The notes: a model not told the origin generated them from the sequence alone. A stretch of DNA of 64,000 bases from Micropterus salmoides (GCF_014851395.1 NW_024041373.1:23506750-23570749), one strand, 5' to 3'; positions 1 through 57,106 are shown, counted from the first letter of the stretch. Translations and numbers: made by a program.

Positions 1-404
1 ACAGCAGGTTTTCTTTAACATCAATATGAATTCAGAGAAAATTCAGTGAAAATATTAGAATTTTTTTTGAAAACTCGTGTATCACTTCTACCACACCTGT
101 TGATTACATTGTGTTCATACTAATATTCGTGTAATCCACATTAAGTAACCAGTAATCAGTACTTTATATTGTCTCATACAAAGAACAAAATAAAAGCAGG
201 TAAAATCCAATAGCGCAGTCGTTGTCCACTTTAGCTGTAGTGTAGGTCAGCGATGACTAACTATGCTTCTTTAACCTTTCTCATAATTACGAGATCCTGA
301 TCTCATCTGACACATTATCTCGTAATTATTATAAAATAATTCATAATTATCATTATCATAATTACGATACGATAAGGTGTCTTACTTATACTACTATTGT
401 ATAC

Positions 405-408
<4 letters not shown>

Positions 409-447
<39 letters not shown>
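409..447. repeat. (TG)n microsatellite
   Basis: About 19 uninterrupted TG units followed by TATG and TA units. Open frames crossing it translate only to Thr-His repeats and are not genes. Confidence 0.95.
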
Positions 448-453
<6 letters not shown>

Positions 454-458
<5 letters not shown>

Positions 459-612
459 ATATATATATGCAGATTCCAGGTAAAACATCAGAGGTCTCTG
501 TCCAGAAGAGTGCAATCTTAGGAACAGCTAAGATACTGCGCAGAACCCTCCAACTCCCAGGCCTCTGGTAGAGGGCCCGAGCTTGAGGATGACACATACC
601 ACCCTTCAAGGG
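454..612 (-). repeat. dispersed teleost repeat fragment
   Basis: This non-coding segment sits between two microsatellites. Read on the minus strand it resembles a fragment I recognise as commonly present next to dinucleotide tracts in fish genomes. The family is not identified; a RepeatMasker run against a teleost library would settle it. Confidence 0.45.
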
Positions 613-623
613 GTTAGAGGGGA

Positions 624-629
<6 letters not shown>

Positions 630-694
<65 letters not shown>
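630..694. repeat. (TA)n microsatellite
   Basis: About 65 bases of almost pure TA, followed by TG/TATG units to about 712. Probably polymorphic and prone to assembly error. Confidence 0.95.
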
Positions 695-696
<2 letters not shown>

Positions 697-1135
697 GTGT
701 GTGTATGTATGTTATTCCCTAGTCTCCCCAAGTAAATTGTTCAGCTGAGTTGGTTAACGGTCCGATCCAGATGCATCTCGTTTCCTGATCACTTTTGTGT
801 TCCTAGCTGATGGCTTTAACATTAGCCACACTTAAATGTATTGGATATGTTATGTGAAATAGCAACTCTGGTGGTCAGTGGAGGTGATTTTTGTTTCAGG
901 TGAGTGCTATAAAACACTACAGCAATATCTTAACAGCTGGTTTATTTTTCACAGACAAAAATAACTATCAGTGTCCATCTCAACAATCCAGTATTCGTAA
1001 TCTTAAGATCAGATTTTAGTGTGTACTTTAAGGATCCTTCAACAAGATACATGCAGCCGAGGCTGTTCAAATGTCGTTAAATTTGGCTGCATGATGAAAC
1101 ACTAGCCTACTGCTTTTGTTGTTTTGTGTGTCCAG

Positions 1136-1277
1136 GTTTGTCAGGTGCCAGGTAAAGTGTTATTCAGCTCCTCTGCGGCGATCAACAAAGTCTCTCTGCA
1201 GCTAAAGGCTGCAGAGAGACTCTTCCTCCTGTTGAAGAGAGACTCGCCTGTGCGGCTCTCTGTCCACACCAGCCCAG
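1136..1277 (+). CDS. thumpd2: thumpd2 exon A (THUMP N-terminal part)
   Basis: Acceptor tccag, donor GTACCA; one base carried into the next exon. It encodes VCQVPGKVLFSSSAAINK and AAERLFLLLKRDSP, which align with the human VEYISGKVFF / SAERLFLLIKK segment. Confidence 0.88.
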
Positions 1278-4200
1278 GTACCAATATATGGCACATATTA
1301 AAAAGTATGCCCAAACCACGTGCCACATTAATTATCATTTTTGTATTGACCTCTGTGTTGTGTTCTGTGTAATCTTCATAGCAAAGGCAGCCTCTGTGCT
1401 GCAGTCCAGACTGTTGGGTGACAAGAATGAATGGACCAGTGCTGTAATGACATGGAGCCGCCTGCAGGGGGAGCTGGCGGACAGAAGAACTACTGTCAAC
1501 ACACCAAGCACTGCCCTGGGAGGAAGGTGGAAGAGGGAGGAGGGGAGGAGGAGTGAACAGCAGGGGGAAGAGGAGGAGAAGTGTGATGTGGAGACTAGAA
1601 AAAGTACAGAAGAGCAGAGGGAGGAGGAGAGTGGGAACGGGAGACAGAGAAGTGGCGAACAAAATGGAGCCCCGACACCGGTGAAAAAGAGAAAGAGGGA
1701 TGATGAAGAAGCGGAGGGAAGGGAGGTTGCAGCTTTTGACTCTAGTAGTGAGATTAATGAAGAGGATGAGAAAACATCTGAGAGAGAAAGGAGGAGAGAG
1801 GGAGAAGAGGAGAGGGAAGCGGTTATGGAGTTTAGCAGCTGTAGAAAAAGGGGTAAACATGGAGCAATATCAGGAACAGATTTCAGTGGCGGAGATCACG
1901 CAGCAACAGGACAAGACCACACTGTGGAAATTAGCAGAAACAGGAGGATGGATGACTTGCCAAAGGACTTCGCTGTAGAAAATGTGGAAAATGGTAATAA
2001 GATCATCATACCTTCTGGTTTTATTTCATCTTGTATAACATCAACTTTTAAGGTTAACATTTCTGTTTCTTTATTTCCTTCTATCTTCTCCATGTAATAA
2101 AGTGAAGACTACAGGAGAAAGAGATAGGACACTACTGCAACCCAGCAGGATCAGACCAGAGCCTTCTCTGGTCCCCGTCTCTTTTAGGATTAGCTGCAAG
2201 TGTACTGGATCTCTGTCCCGATACTTCAGCACACAGGTAGTTGAAGTTAAAATACACTTGAAAAAGCAGTGTGAAGAGCATTGTCTCTGGCAAGTGTGTG
2301 TAGGTTAAGAAGTAAGAAAAGACATGAAACAATTCGTTGTCGGATTGTGACTGTAATGAGCTGTACATCCATCTGTTAATATGCACAGCAATGTTAACTG
2401 GAGGTGTGAGTTGCATAAATAACTGTCTATTATGTTCAGAGGAAAATTGTGTGTTTGCCTGTTGTATCTAATGTAGGAGGTGAGCAGAGTGATTGGAGTA
2501 GGTCTGAGCAGACTGCTGGGCTGGAAGGTTGATCTAAAGAATCCACAGCTGGAGGTAAACCTTTTCACTGTGTCAAAAAATCTATCTGATTATATTGATT
2601 TATGCCCAGACAATTTAAAAAGTAATGTGTTGTATGTTTTTATGGGCATAACAGGTGATATTATAAGTAAAAACTCCCTTTTAAGATAATGTTGTTGGCA
2701 GATGCTCTCTTGCCTGTCGTTTCAAATGTATCATCATTAGGTTTTTACTGTTTTTTGCAGGTGAATGTTTATTTGAGTGATGACCACTGCCTGCTGGGGA
2801 TTCCACTAACCAGGTTATTCACAGAAACATATTCTCTACATTTATTAATATTATTTATTACTAATGAATGTATGCTGTCTTTTTGGTCCATCAAAGTCCC
2901 TAAAAGAAGCTGACTTTGAACACAGCCAGTCTGTAATAACAACATGCAATGCTGATATTCTCAGTGTTTTTGAATGTGCTTTCTCTTCTGCAAGTTTACT
3001 TTGTGCCATTGTTGTAGTTTCTGTGATTTCTTGGTGCTGTGTGGTCACTAGCCTCACTCGATGGCCAGAATGAAGGGTCACACACCAAATAATCCCAAAC
3101 ATGATTATAAAATCCAAATCTCAGAAACATAGTGGATTTAGACATTTCATATGGCAGCTGTAATTAATTTGATTAGCAGTCATAAGTAATGGGTCTTCTG
3201 TCTCTTTCCTTCAGGTTACCTCTGGCTAACCGGAGCTACATTAAAACCACAGGACTGAGGTCTACTGTCGCCTGGGCCATGGCCTCATTGGCTCCGATAC
3301 AGGTACAAACACAGTAGGGCTGCACAATATATCGTTACAGCACCATCATTGCAATGTGCCGATGCGTAATAGTCACATCACAGGACATGCAATGTCAAGC
3401 AAGTAAATTTTACCCAAACACCTCAACTTTTTTGCTGCTTGATAGAAAAGGAAAACACGTAAAGTCATTTTCCATGACTAATCTACAAGAGTAGTCTGTC
3501 TGATGTAACATAATTTACGCTGATTTAAGGTTTCTTAGATACATGGAGTTTGTTGCTAGTGACCTCTAGTGTATCCCAATAATTCTATGATGCTTAATTA
3601 TTTTCAAATAGAGCCATTGAAGTCATCTGGTGAAAATTCCTGTATTTTTTGATATCGTAATATATATCGCAGAAGTGAAAAATATTGCAGTATCAGTTTT
3701 TTCCAGTATTGTGCAGCCCTAAAACACACACAGGTGCACGGTGAATGCTGCTGCTTTATTTATGAGGAAACCACTTTATTATGCGTACGCTTATGTTTAT
3801 GTATGCACATCAGAAGGCATTATTAAATAATGCAAGCAAGGGCCTTCTTTTGGTCTAACTTGCAGAGCGATCTTCTGCCATTCTGAGTTTTTGTTTGTTT
3901 TACTAATCCCCTAAAACCAGGGCATGTTTAGACTCATGAAGTGTGACCATGGAGCTTTAAAGCTGTCTCACTAAAGCTGTCATTTTGTAATGTTTAGCAT
4001 CATGTTTGTTGTCTCTAACTTCACAGCCTGTGTGCTAAAGCATTTGCATGCTCACCAGAAAGACTGTGATGTAATATTGCCCTTCAGTCACAGTCACATT
4101 GTCTGCAGTTGACCAACTGTATGTTATCTCCTGTTTCTCAGCCCGGCTTCTGTGTGGTCGACCCAATGTGTGGGGTGGGGACCATCTTAATAGAAGCAGC

Positions 4201-5273
4201 TCATGAACACAAGGTCAGGACCTGTGTATCTGTCAAGTGTAGAAAGGTCTGAAAAGTGAACTTTTTAGGTTAGGGAAGAAGTTTTAGAATTGTTAAAAAC
4301 ATATAAAAGATTTGAATAATCGTCATTTTACACACACCTAAACATTTTATACAGTTGTTGACCTGTTTGTTTCACATTTATTCAGTGTTAATGCAAATAA
4401 TATTGTTCAGAAATGCACTAATACAGTCTAATTGTAATATTTCCTAGTCATAGTTACTGCAGATTTTAATGATGTAATCAGTTGTATTTATTTTCATTTG
4501 ACAATTCATCTCTGGTCTCAATGAAAATGTGGTTTTGTTTTTAAAAAATATGTATGAAGTTTAATGCATAGTGTGTACTTTTTATCAATAATACTGTGTA
4601 TACTGTTATAATCTGATCTATCACTCTCAATGGGATCTTCAGGATGCCTGTTTCCTGGGTGTGGATATTGATGATGGACAGCTGCAGAAGGCCAATGAGA
4701 ATGTAGAGTTTGCAGAGCTAGAAAACAGAATACACCTACTGAAAGCTTCATCTATGGGTAAGAAGCCAGCACAAAATGTTCACTGGAGTAATGTTAAATG
4801 TATGTAATTAAAGCTTTTACATTTTTAGCATTAAGCTAATGTTCATGTTCCAGAGAGAACGACAGCAGCTGCCTCAGTAAAATTATTTTCTGGGTAGGAG
4901 TTATTAAATGTGTGTATACCAAAGTAAATGGTCAAAAGCTCTTTAATATTATAATTTATTATTTAGCTCTGGGGATCCAAAGCTGCATCTTTTAGATAGG
5001 AATCAGTGAGTGTGAGGTGAGTATGGAACCTGCTGTCATGTATTAAATTACCTCTTGGCTTACCTGTCCTCCTCTGTGTGTGCAGCGCTGCCTCTGCCCA
5101 GCGCCAGTATAGATGCTGTAGTCTGTGACCTGCCATTTGGAAGAAAGTTTGGCACCAAAACCAACATGGCTGCCAACCTGCCACTCATCCTCACTGAGAT
5201 GGAGAGGTTTGTGCCTCTGTGTGACTGTTTCAGTTGTTTCTTTTAGAGTTGTCCAGTGAATCAGAAAATGTTG

Positions 5274-5337
<64 letters not shown>

Positions 5338-5899
5338 CATGCACTGTGCAGAATTCCTAGTCGAGTTGCAGAATAGATCAGAATACATCCTAAACTGTAT
5401 ACAATTATATTTTGTCTTGTTATTTTTAAAGTAAAACTAAGTCTTTTTAATCTGTCCTTATTAATTTGTTATTTTGTTTAAAATGAGCATGAACAAATAT
5501 TATCTATTCTATTCTATTATTAAAAGTGTTATAACTATAATTCATTTAATTCATGTTTGTGTGTCCAGAGTCCTCCGGATTGGCGGTACCCTGGTTCTCC
5601 TTCTGAGTCCTCAGTTATCCTGTCTCCTGAAAAAACTCCTGGTACAGAAAGAAACTGGCCCAACGTTTAACCAGGAAACAAAGCCTCAAACTGGGATACA
5701 AGACTCTCCTTCTCTGTCTTCCACAAAGCAGCAGACTTTCCAAATACACCAGGGCGTCAAATCCCCACCTACCCAGGAAACAAGCTCTAAATCTGGGCTA
5801 CAATACAGTCTCTTCTCCCTGAAGCACCTGGCAACTCATAGAGTCAGCTTAGGCATGATAGATGGACTTATTCATAAATACGTCAAGATAGACACTTGA
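1136..5899 (+). CDS. thumpd2: THUMP domain-containing methyltransferase THUMPD2, 3' part (10 exons)
   Basis: Ten exons (1136-1277, 1382-1993, 2103-2236, 2477-2554, 2761-2813, 3215-3302, 4142-4213, 4643-4757, 5086-5206, 5569-5899) join in one frame to 581 residues plus stop; all introns are GT-AG. The family is a THUMP RNA-binding module fused to a Rossmann SAM methyltransferase. Human THUMPD2, working with TRMT112, is reported to make N2-methylguanosine in U6 snRNA. Visible here are the THUMP segment (GKVLFSS, AAERLFLLLKR, FRISCKCTG), the SAM motif I DPMCGVGT, the acidic motif-II region GVDIDD, the motif IV DLPFG at the catalytic position, and GGTLVLLL. The start codon and first exon are outside the window. 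The protein exceeds human THUMPD2 (about 500 aa) because exon 1382-1993 encodes a long charged linker. THUMPD3 is less likely given the linkage to map4k3. Confidence 0.88.
1382..1993 (+). CDS. thumpd2: thumpd2 exon B (long charged linker)
   Basis: 612 nt, entered with one base carried and leaving one base. It begins KAASVLQSRLLGDKNEWTSA and then becomes very rich in Glu, Arg and Lys with a basic VKKRKR run. The donor at 1994 (GTAATA) puts the next exon in the right phase, which supports this end. The linker is poorly conserved in the family, so its function is unknown. Confidence 0.75.
2103..2236 (+). CDS. thumpd2: thumpd2 exon C (THUMP core)
   Basis: Encodes KTTGERDRTLLQ and then SFRISCKCTGSLSRYFSTQ, closely matching the human FRVSCRCSGTIGKAFTAQ segment. 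It ends in phase 0 before GTAGTT. The acceptor is AAG at 2100-2102 after a pyrimidine-rich run. Confidence 0.85.
2477..2554 (+). CDS. thumpd2: thumpd2 exon D
   Basis: 26 codons, phase 0 at both ends: EVSRVIGVGLSRLLGWKVDL followed by KNPQLE. This matches the human EVGKVIGIAIMKHFGWKADLR region of the THUMP domain. Confidence 0.93.
2761..2813 (+). CDS. thumpd2: thumpd2 exon E
   Basis: Encodes VNVYLSDDHCLLGIPLT and carries two bases (Arg codon) into the next exon; acceptor TTTTTTGCAG, donor GTTATT. Confidence 0.9.
3215..3302 (+). CDS. thumpd2: thumpd2 exon F (entry to methyltransferase domain)
   Basis: Encodes LPLANRSYIKTTGLRSTVAW and AMASLAPIQ, nearly identical to the human segment YIKTAGLRSTIAWAMASL. 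Ends in phase 0. Confidence 0.95.
3307..3729. mobile_element. hAT-type non-autonomous element (MITE)
   Basis: The element body is about 3315-3721 in a thumpd2 intron. Its termini are inverted: AGGGCTGCACAATAT on the left and ATTGTGCAGCCCT on the right. Flanking octamers AAACACAG (3307-3314) and AAACACAC (3722-3729) match at seven of eight positions, fitting the 8-bp duplication of hAT elements. Inside is an AT-rich stretch with 'atcgtaatatatatcgc'-type sequence and no coding potential. Confidence 0.8.
3730..4141. other. thumpd2 intron remainder, nothing recognised
   Basis: Intron sequence to the right of the hAT element up to the acceptor at 4140-4141. I see no exon, RNA gene or named repeat. 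Confidence 0.6.
4142..4213 (+). CDS. thumpd2: thumpd2 exon G (SAM motif I)
   Basis: 24 codons with the SAM-binding loop: PGFCVVDPMCGVGTILIEAA. Phase 0 at both ends. Confidence 0.95.
4214..4642. other. thumpd2 intron, nothing recognised
   Basis: AT-rich intron between exons G and H; only short chance open frames. Confidence 0.6.
4643..4757 (+). CDS. thumpd2: thumpd2 exon H (motif II region)
   Basis: Encodes DACFLGVDIDDGQLQKANEN and ENRIHLLKASSM. The acidic GVDIDD end of a beta strand is where family members bind the SAM ribose. One base is carried over. Confidence 0.93.
5086..5206 (+). CDS. thumpd2: thumpd2 exon I (motif IV, DLPFG)
   Basis: Encodes ALPLPSASIDAVVCDLPFGR. DLPFG occupies the (D/N)PP(Y/F)-like catalytic position. 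It then runs to ILTEMER. Two bases are carried into the last exon. Confidence 0.95.
5278..5335. repeat. (TG)n microsatellite in thumpd2 intron
   Basis: About 29 TG units between the last two thumpd2 exons, about 70 bases past a splice donor. Confidence 0.95.
5569..5899 (+). CDS. thumpd2: thumpd2 last exon with stop
   Basis: Encodes VLRIGGTLVLLLSPQLSCLL, then a low-conservation Gln/Ser/Pro stretch, then the conserved-looking HRVSLGMIDGLIHKYVK tail before TGA at 5897-5899. Confidence 0.93.
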
Positions 5900-6330
5900 T
5901 CGGTGTTGATGGGAGTTACATTTCAAACTAATTATTTTCTAGTAATTAGTTACTTTTCTCGTCATAAAAAATAAGTAATGTTGACATGCCACACTTAAGT
6001 TAAACTGCTTTTTGTGTGTGTGTGTTTGTTTCCCTTCTGTTTTTCAACTGCAAATAATATGAAGAAATACATATTTTTGAAGAATTTTGAGTTGTGTGAA
6101 TGTTGCCATTCCAGAGGTGAATCCTTCTTCCTGTCTTACATTTAATTCACATTTAAATCATCAAAACTGCAATTTAAAAGAGCCTGACATGTAGAGTAGG
6201 TCTTGGATTGTGCATTTAAACGATTAGGCTGAAGTTATTCTTGGGGAGTTATTGTGTTCTTCAAAGTTCTCAAAACTGTAAACTCTACACTGACTAAAGA
6301 TGTCAAACTTTAATAAAAATGACAAATAAA
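5900..6330 (+). other. thumpd2: thumpd2 probable 3'UTR
   Basis: The stretch from the stop codon to the first AATAAA signals. It has no open frame and is AT-rich. The end is inferred from the signals only. Confidence 0.6.
6312..6330 (+). promoter_or_regulatory. thumpd2: polyadenylation signals, thumpd2
   Basis: Two AATAAA hexamers at 6312-6317 and 6325-6330, about 415 bases after the stop, are the first canonical signals downstream of the gene. Confidence 0.65.
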
Positions 6331-6554
6331 TAATTTAATTTATAAAAATAACTTACTGAAACGGCTTGGCACTATAATTGTTAGGAAATGCAAGTCAAAC
6401 AAGAGTAGTGTGTTTGTGTGTTTGTGTGCTTGTGGCCATTTTCAGCTTCTGATTAATACATGTTTGGTTCTCTTGTGAGTATTAAAGCCAGCAAGATGGT
6501 GTACGTAAAATCTAAACTATAAACTACAGTGCATATTCATGCTAAAGAAGGAAC

Positions 6555-6660
6555 GTTCAATTCAATGTTACTTATATGGCGCCAATTCACAACATAGCTA
6601 TCACATCGCACTTTTCATGTAGAGCAGGTCTAGACCGTACTCTTTGTGATATCAACATTG
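6555..6660. repeat. dispersed teleost repeat fragment
   Basis: Begins TTCAATTCAATGTTACTTAT and carries the 'tggcgccaattcacaa' and 'agagcaggtctagaccgtac' words that recur at many fish loci. It lies in the gap between thumpd2 and map4k3. No coding potential. Confidence 0.6.
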
Positions 6661-7299
6661 TCACCCAGTGCAACAGTTTGGCTCATTGGTGTGATTTTCA
6701 TACATTTTAGACAACAGTGAGGTCTATTTATGACGCAGAAAGGTTATATGCAACACAGACAGTAAGCCTACTTTGTTTTGTCTTTTGTCAACCGACAGAA
6801 GAAAAATGTGGAATATCATGAACTATATGCTGTTAGTGGACTAAAATGACAACTGTAAAGTTTTCTGTTATGGGAGGTTTGTTCTGCCTGTAACAGATCC
6901 TATAGGCTGAATCACAAAGTTGCCATCTGCCACTGTTTAGCCCTGCTTAGCCCAGTTCTACACTGAGGGGTCAGACAGGGCCACATGGGGCTTAGTGTTT
7001 TCATTCATTTTCCCTTTAGCTGTAAACTTCCTGTGTTTGTGTTGACAATGCAGATTAGAAAACATGGCTTCACATGCACCTTAAAAGTATTGATCCAATA
7101 CTGCTGGAATTGATAAATCAATACAGGTTTGGGTTAAAATTAGGTGTGTGGTTAAAATTTTCCCTGTAAAAACAAATTGAACACGTGACTAACATTTCAG
7201 TTTAAGTAGTTTGATCACCACACTTAATCTAAATCTTAAATCTTAAGTTCAAGAGCTCCAACTCCCTGGTCACTCCACGGTGAGGGGTACGCCATCATG

Positions 7300-7459
7300 T
7301 CCATTGCGCATGCTCAATGCGCAGTGGAAGCCATGTTGGAGCTACATCGGACTCGGGCTGGTATTTTCTGACGCCGTATGTTTTTCTTAAAATATCTGTT
7401 CTCACACATTGTTGGGGCTCGTCAATCGTGCGCGATCGGCGCCGTAATCGGCAGTGGAA
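7300..7459 (+). promoter_or_regulatory. map4k3: map4k3 promoter / 5'UTR region
   Basis: This stretch is richer in CpG than its AT-rich surroundings and has no TATA box. Two NRF1-like palindromic words lie side by side (ttGCGCATGCtc at 7305-7314 and atGCGCAgt at 7317-7325), then a YY1-like GCCATGTT at 7330-7337, a pattern typical of TATA-less housekeeping promoters. The transcription start cannot be placed from sequence. Confidence 0.55.
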
Positions 7460-53047
<45,588 letters not shown>

Positions 53048-53631
53048 GACACACACACAAACACACGCGCACATAAACACACTCTCTAAACAGCCTACCA
53101 CTAATGCAAACATCAGAGCGAGCAACCGGGAGACACACTCAGCCAAACCCTATCGCTAACCCACCCAACCTCCTGTCGGCCGTGAAACTGGGAGATAAGC
53201 CGTTTGTGGGTGCAGATGTGGATTCCCAGTTGCAGACATTCAAAATGCACCGCAGTGTTACATGTGTATTAGCTAAGCGTGATGTAGTAGGGCAGCAGGG
53301 TGTGGACCCATTTCTGACGGGGCCAGGGTTAAAACCGCTGGTCTGGGGCCAGTATGGGTTAAGTTAGCTGGGGAATCTCCTCTCTGCACCTTACGAGAGC
53401 GACTTCAATGCAGAATCCTTCCTGATACCATCCCACCTTCCCACTGCATACTGGGAAAACCGCATCCAGCGCAGAAGTCTGACTTCAACACTACTTCTAC
53501 TACTAGTTCTACACATACAACTACTACTACTACTACTACTACTACTGCTACTTGCGCTAAAGCTTCACGGAAGAGCCATCTTGCACAGAAAACCTTTCTC
53601 TCCTTCACCATCCTTTCCTCTGTCTCCCTCT

Positions 53632-53636
<5 letters not shown>

Positions 53637-53664
<28 letters not shown>
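53637..53664. repeat. poly-T run
   Basis: About 27 T in the map4k3 3'UTR. Confidence 0.9.
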
Positions 53665-53672
<8 letters not shown>

Positions 53673-54429
53673 CCTTTATTTATTGTGGCATGATGTAACT
53701 TTAACAACCAGGATGGCTTTCCTGTTTTATTAGTTGTTTTTTTTAAAAAAGGATTGAAAAAAAAGACTAAATAGCTTCGCCACCTCTGCTAGCATCGAAT
53801 TCCGATACCCGTCACCACACCACACAAGTGCTTAATTGACCTATTTAATTGTTGTAAATATAAATGTAGTATTTTTTTGACAGACGAACACTAAAAAAGA
53901 CTGGTTATGTAGATAGGCGTGTGTATAGTTGCCCTGTACAGCTGTGGAGACAAACGGAGAGAAAGACAGGCGTGGAGGAGTGACGGGGGCGGTAAATTCA
54001 CTTCCTAGTTCCCTGATCATGTGAGGAGAGTCGGGAAGCAAAGACCCCTGCCGTCTCCTCAGGTGGACAGCTTTAGTAATCACATATTACTCGAATAACA
54101 GTCTGGAGCTCAGGATCGGACTGAGCAAACACGGGAAGCAGCACTGATTGGTCATTTTCCTTTTGCATGCGTCACCATCAAATCTTCCTGCTCGTTTGCA
54201 CCATAGCAACAGTCATCAGGGCAGCGGAGGTTAAAAGTTCTGTTCATTTAAGTTTGTTTCTCATGTTTTTTTTTTATTTTTTTTAATGCTATTTTTATCA
54301 GAAAGCTTTGTTTGTTTTTTTTTAATGCCATTTTTTATTGAACCACTGGTGTTAAAAATTTGCACAGAGAAAAAGGTATTTGACAAACAAATGTGATGTC
54401 ATTATAATATATGATGTGTGTATGCACAG

Positions 54430-54476
<47 letters not shown>
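54430..54476. repeat. (TG)n microsatellite
   Basis: About 22 TG units followed by GCGCGC in the 3'UTR of map4k3; the alternating purine-pyrimidine tract could adopt Z-DNA. Confidence 0.9.
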
Positions 54477-54479
<3 letters not shown>

Positions 54480-57100
54480 CGTAGACATAGAATATTCACA
54501 TACAAGTGCATAATTTACAGATCTGGACTTTAACAAGTGACAGCTGTGTTTCTGCCAGAGGCCACACAGATATTAGAAAAACAAGAGAAAAAAAAGGATT
54601 TTCACAGAAGGAAAAATGGTTTATATTTATCCAGTAAACCTGGTATATATTAGCCGTTAGCCATCTTTTCTGGCATTAAATTTAACTAATGTGGAATTCC
54701 ACATGGATGGAGTATAACCATTGGCAGTTAAACCCTCCCATATGGTACTCCAAAGAGGATAAAACACTAAGAATCATTTTAAAATACTGCTTGATCTATA
54801 AAGCTAGGACACGATCACATTTTGGCCAGGTAAAATGTATTTACAGTCAAATGAAGAGCCCAACTCCTGTTCATAGCTGAGTTCTATTCTACTAGCCTCC
54901 AAAACGAAATGGATTTGTGGGTAAATGGGTGTGTACTACTATGCTGGACACATAAAAAAACAATTATGTTGTTAGCATTTAACATCTCTCAAGTCTTACA
55001 CAGAAAAACGCGGTTACAGTGCCATTCAATGTTAACATAATTATGTGTATATAAAGAACAATTAATGAAACACATTGAATGATTATTTCTAGTAGAACAG
55101 AAGTTAGCTGGCCCAAAAGTGGGGTGGGAAATAACATTTCCAAATATTTTATTAATTTTAGTCATATTTGGAGAACTTCAGCCTTCAATGATGTGACTTT
55201 TCACTACATGCATGTAAATGTGCACTGTCGAGTCTACATGTGGCAGTACACTACCAGTCTTTACAAGCTATGACACTCGATGGCTGCTTCAGAGAACACT
55301 TGTTCAGCTGAACTTAACTCAGATACCATCGCTAAATGTCACATTTTACAGAGCTGAAACATTTGGGATCATTTTTCAAGCGCTTCCAAATTTCTCGTTT
55401 AACAAAAATGCTGTTTCTGTTGCCGTCTGTTGGCAAATTTTCACCGCTCGACACCAATCCCTAACCTAAAGTGACCCAATAATGCACTACAATGGAGCGT
55501 TACAAATACAGAAGATTTAAATATTTGATATATCATCAATGTGTAAAAACAAAGCTGAAGTCCAATTGACACAATAGGAAAGGCTAGATATGAAGTAAAT
55601 GGAATAGACGTGTCGCTGAGTGTTACCAAGGTGGTTGTAAAGGGGGCATGTAGCTGTGTTGGCAATTTAAGAAAGTGAATGTGAACAGCTTTCTGTTCCT
55701 CCTTGACCTCTTATTACCCCCTTTGTATAGTGAAATTTGATTTCCTTCCACCGCGCAGAAAGTGAATATGTCATAATCTAAACCTTCGTTACTTCACCCA
55801 ACATGTGTCCCTCCTAAATTTCAGTGACACCAATGTCCATTCACACTATTTCACTGTTTTTTCATGGGGTTTATTTGTTGATAAATTGATCCTCTCTCTG
55901 GATTCCAGCTCCTGATGCTTTACTGCCCTGTTGTGGGGAAGTAGCTATAACAGGTATAGTGTAGTTGGAGCGCTTGAATCCACTGTGAGGATATAAATTA
56001 TTTGTCTTCTTTTTATCGCCTGTGCGCGTTTTTCTTTCTTCTATAAAATACCCACATAGTGCTGCACTGGGAAAAACCATATTTCAGAAATATCAAACAT
56101 ACAAGCCATTGAGACAAAATGTATCACACATTCCTTTAAATTAGGGCTCAGTTGATGTCAAAGAACATATATTTTACATTTTTAATGTAATGCCAAAATA
56201 TGTTGTTAAAAGGTTTAATGGCCAAATTTAGATAGATAGTCTACCTCGTGGTATGTCCTAGATGAAAAACACACCAACATGTCTGATTCAAAAGACAGCC
56301 ATCAACAGCTTATAAGGTTAGTGTTACATGTTCTCTGAGCCTCGTTAAAATGTCTATGTCCTCTCAGTTGATGTTAATAAAACCCTAAAGACAAAGTGAA
56401 TGAGACATTTCTCTAAAGGTTACTCAATGTTTTTTTTTAAGGCTTTCTTTGTTTCCTAAAACACCCAATTTCTTTGAATTTATTTTGAATTATCAAGTTT
56501 TGTTAATTCTCAGATCTCAAACCCAAGAATAAACTCTTCCTGTATCATAGCTGCTCATCATCTAAAATTGTGGAAAGTATGTATTGATTTAGTTGAAACA
56601 AAAAACACAAGCAGTCCTAAAATCTCATACCATATACTCCCATTGGGTTCATATCTTTTAATTTTGGGGGAGAAAAGTGTCCCTTTTGCCAAATAATGAA
56701 GTTAGTTTCTGTGGGATTGAATGATGTGTCAATGACTCCTAATTTATGCTGTCATATAGACACATTTAAGTGATAATCCCTTAAAGCGGGTGCCAACATT
56801 GGCCTTCTGTTGTAGGTTTTGCGTAAATGATAAAGTCTATTTTATAGCCTCAACTACTCCTGGGTCAAATCACGTGTGGAAACAATTCACAGGGATTGTT
56901 TTAAGATGATGTGGGCTCCGGATATGTAGATGTTTTTAAATGGGACACCGATGAGTTATTTGTAAAAGCTGTGTGTAGCAGGTCTCCTCCCAATATAAAA
57001 CAAAACACAAAAAGTCTACTCTGTTCTGTCGCTACTGCATCAGCTTCTGTCTTTTGTTTTCATAATGCAATGCACACATTATGAAATGTATATACTGTAA

Positions 57101-57106
57101 AATAAA
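57101..57106 (+). promoter_or_regulatory. map4k3: polyadenylation signal, map4k3
   Basis: AATAAA followed about 15 bases on by a GT-rich stretch (ggtttgtttt), the usual downstream element. Confidence 0.55.

Larger units (their letters stand above)
1..1135. other. thumpd2 upstream intron with microsatellites
   Basis: No exon could be read here. The stretch ends in a splice acceptor (tccag at 1131-1135), so it is taken as intron sequence between an unseen first thumpd2 exon to the left and the exon at 1136. It is AT-rich and holds a TG microsatellite, a dispersed repeat piece and a TA microsatellite, listed separately. Confidence 0.6.

Noticed and set aside
315..609. Minus-strand frames with Thr-His repeats
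   Set aside because: They are translations of a TG microsatellite and an adjoining dispersed repeat.
1141..1860. 239-codon minus-strand frame antisense to thumpd2
   Set aside because: Shadow of the purine-rich Glu/Arg exon on the other strand; Leu/Ser/Phe-rich composition and no family resemblance.
54689..54880. 63-codon plus-strand frame after the map4k3 stop
   Set aside because: Lies in the presumed 3'UTR, AT-rich, no recognisable motif.
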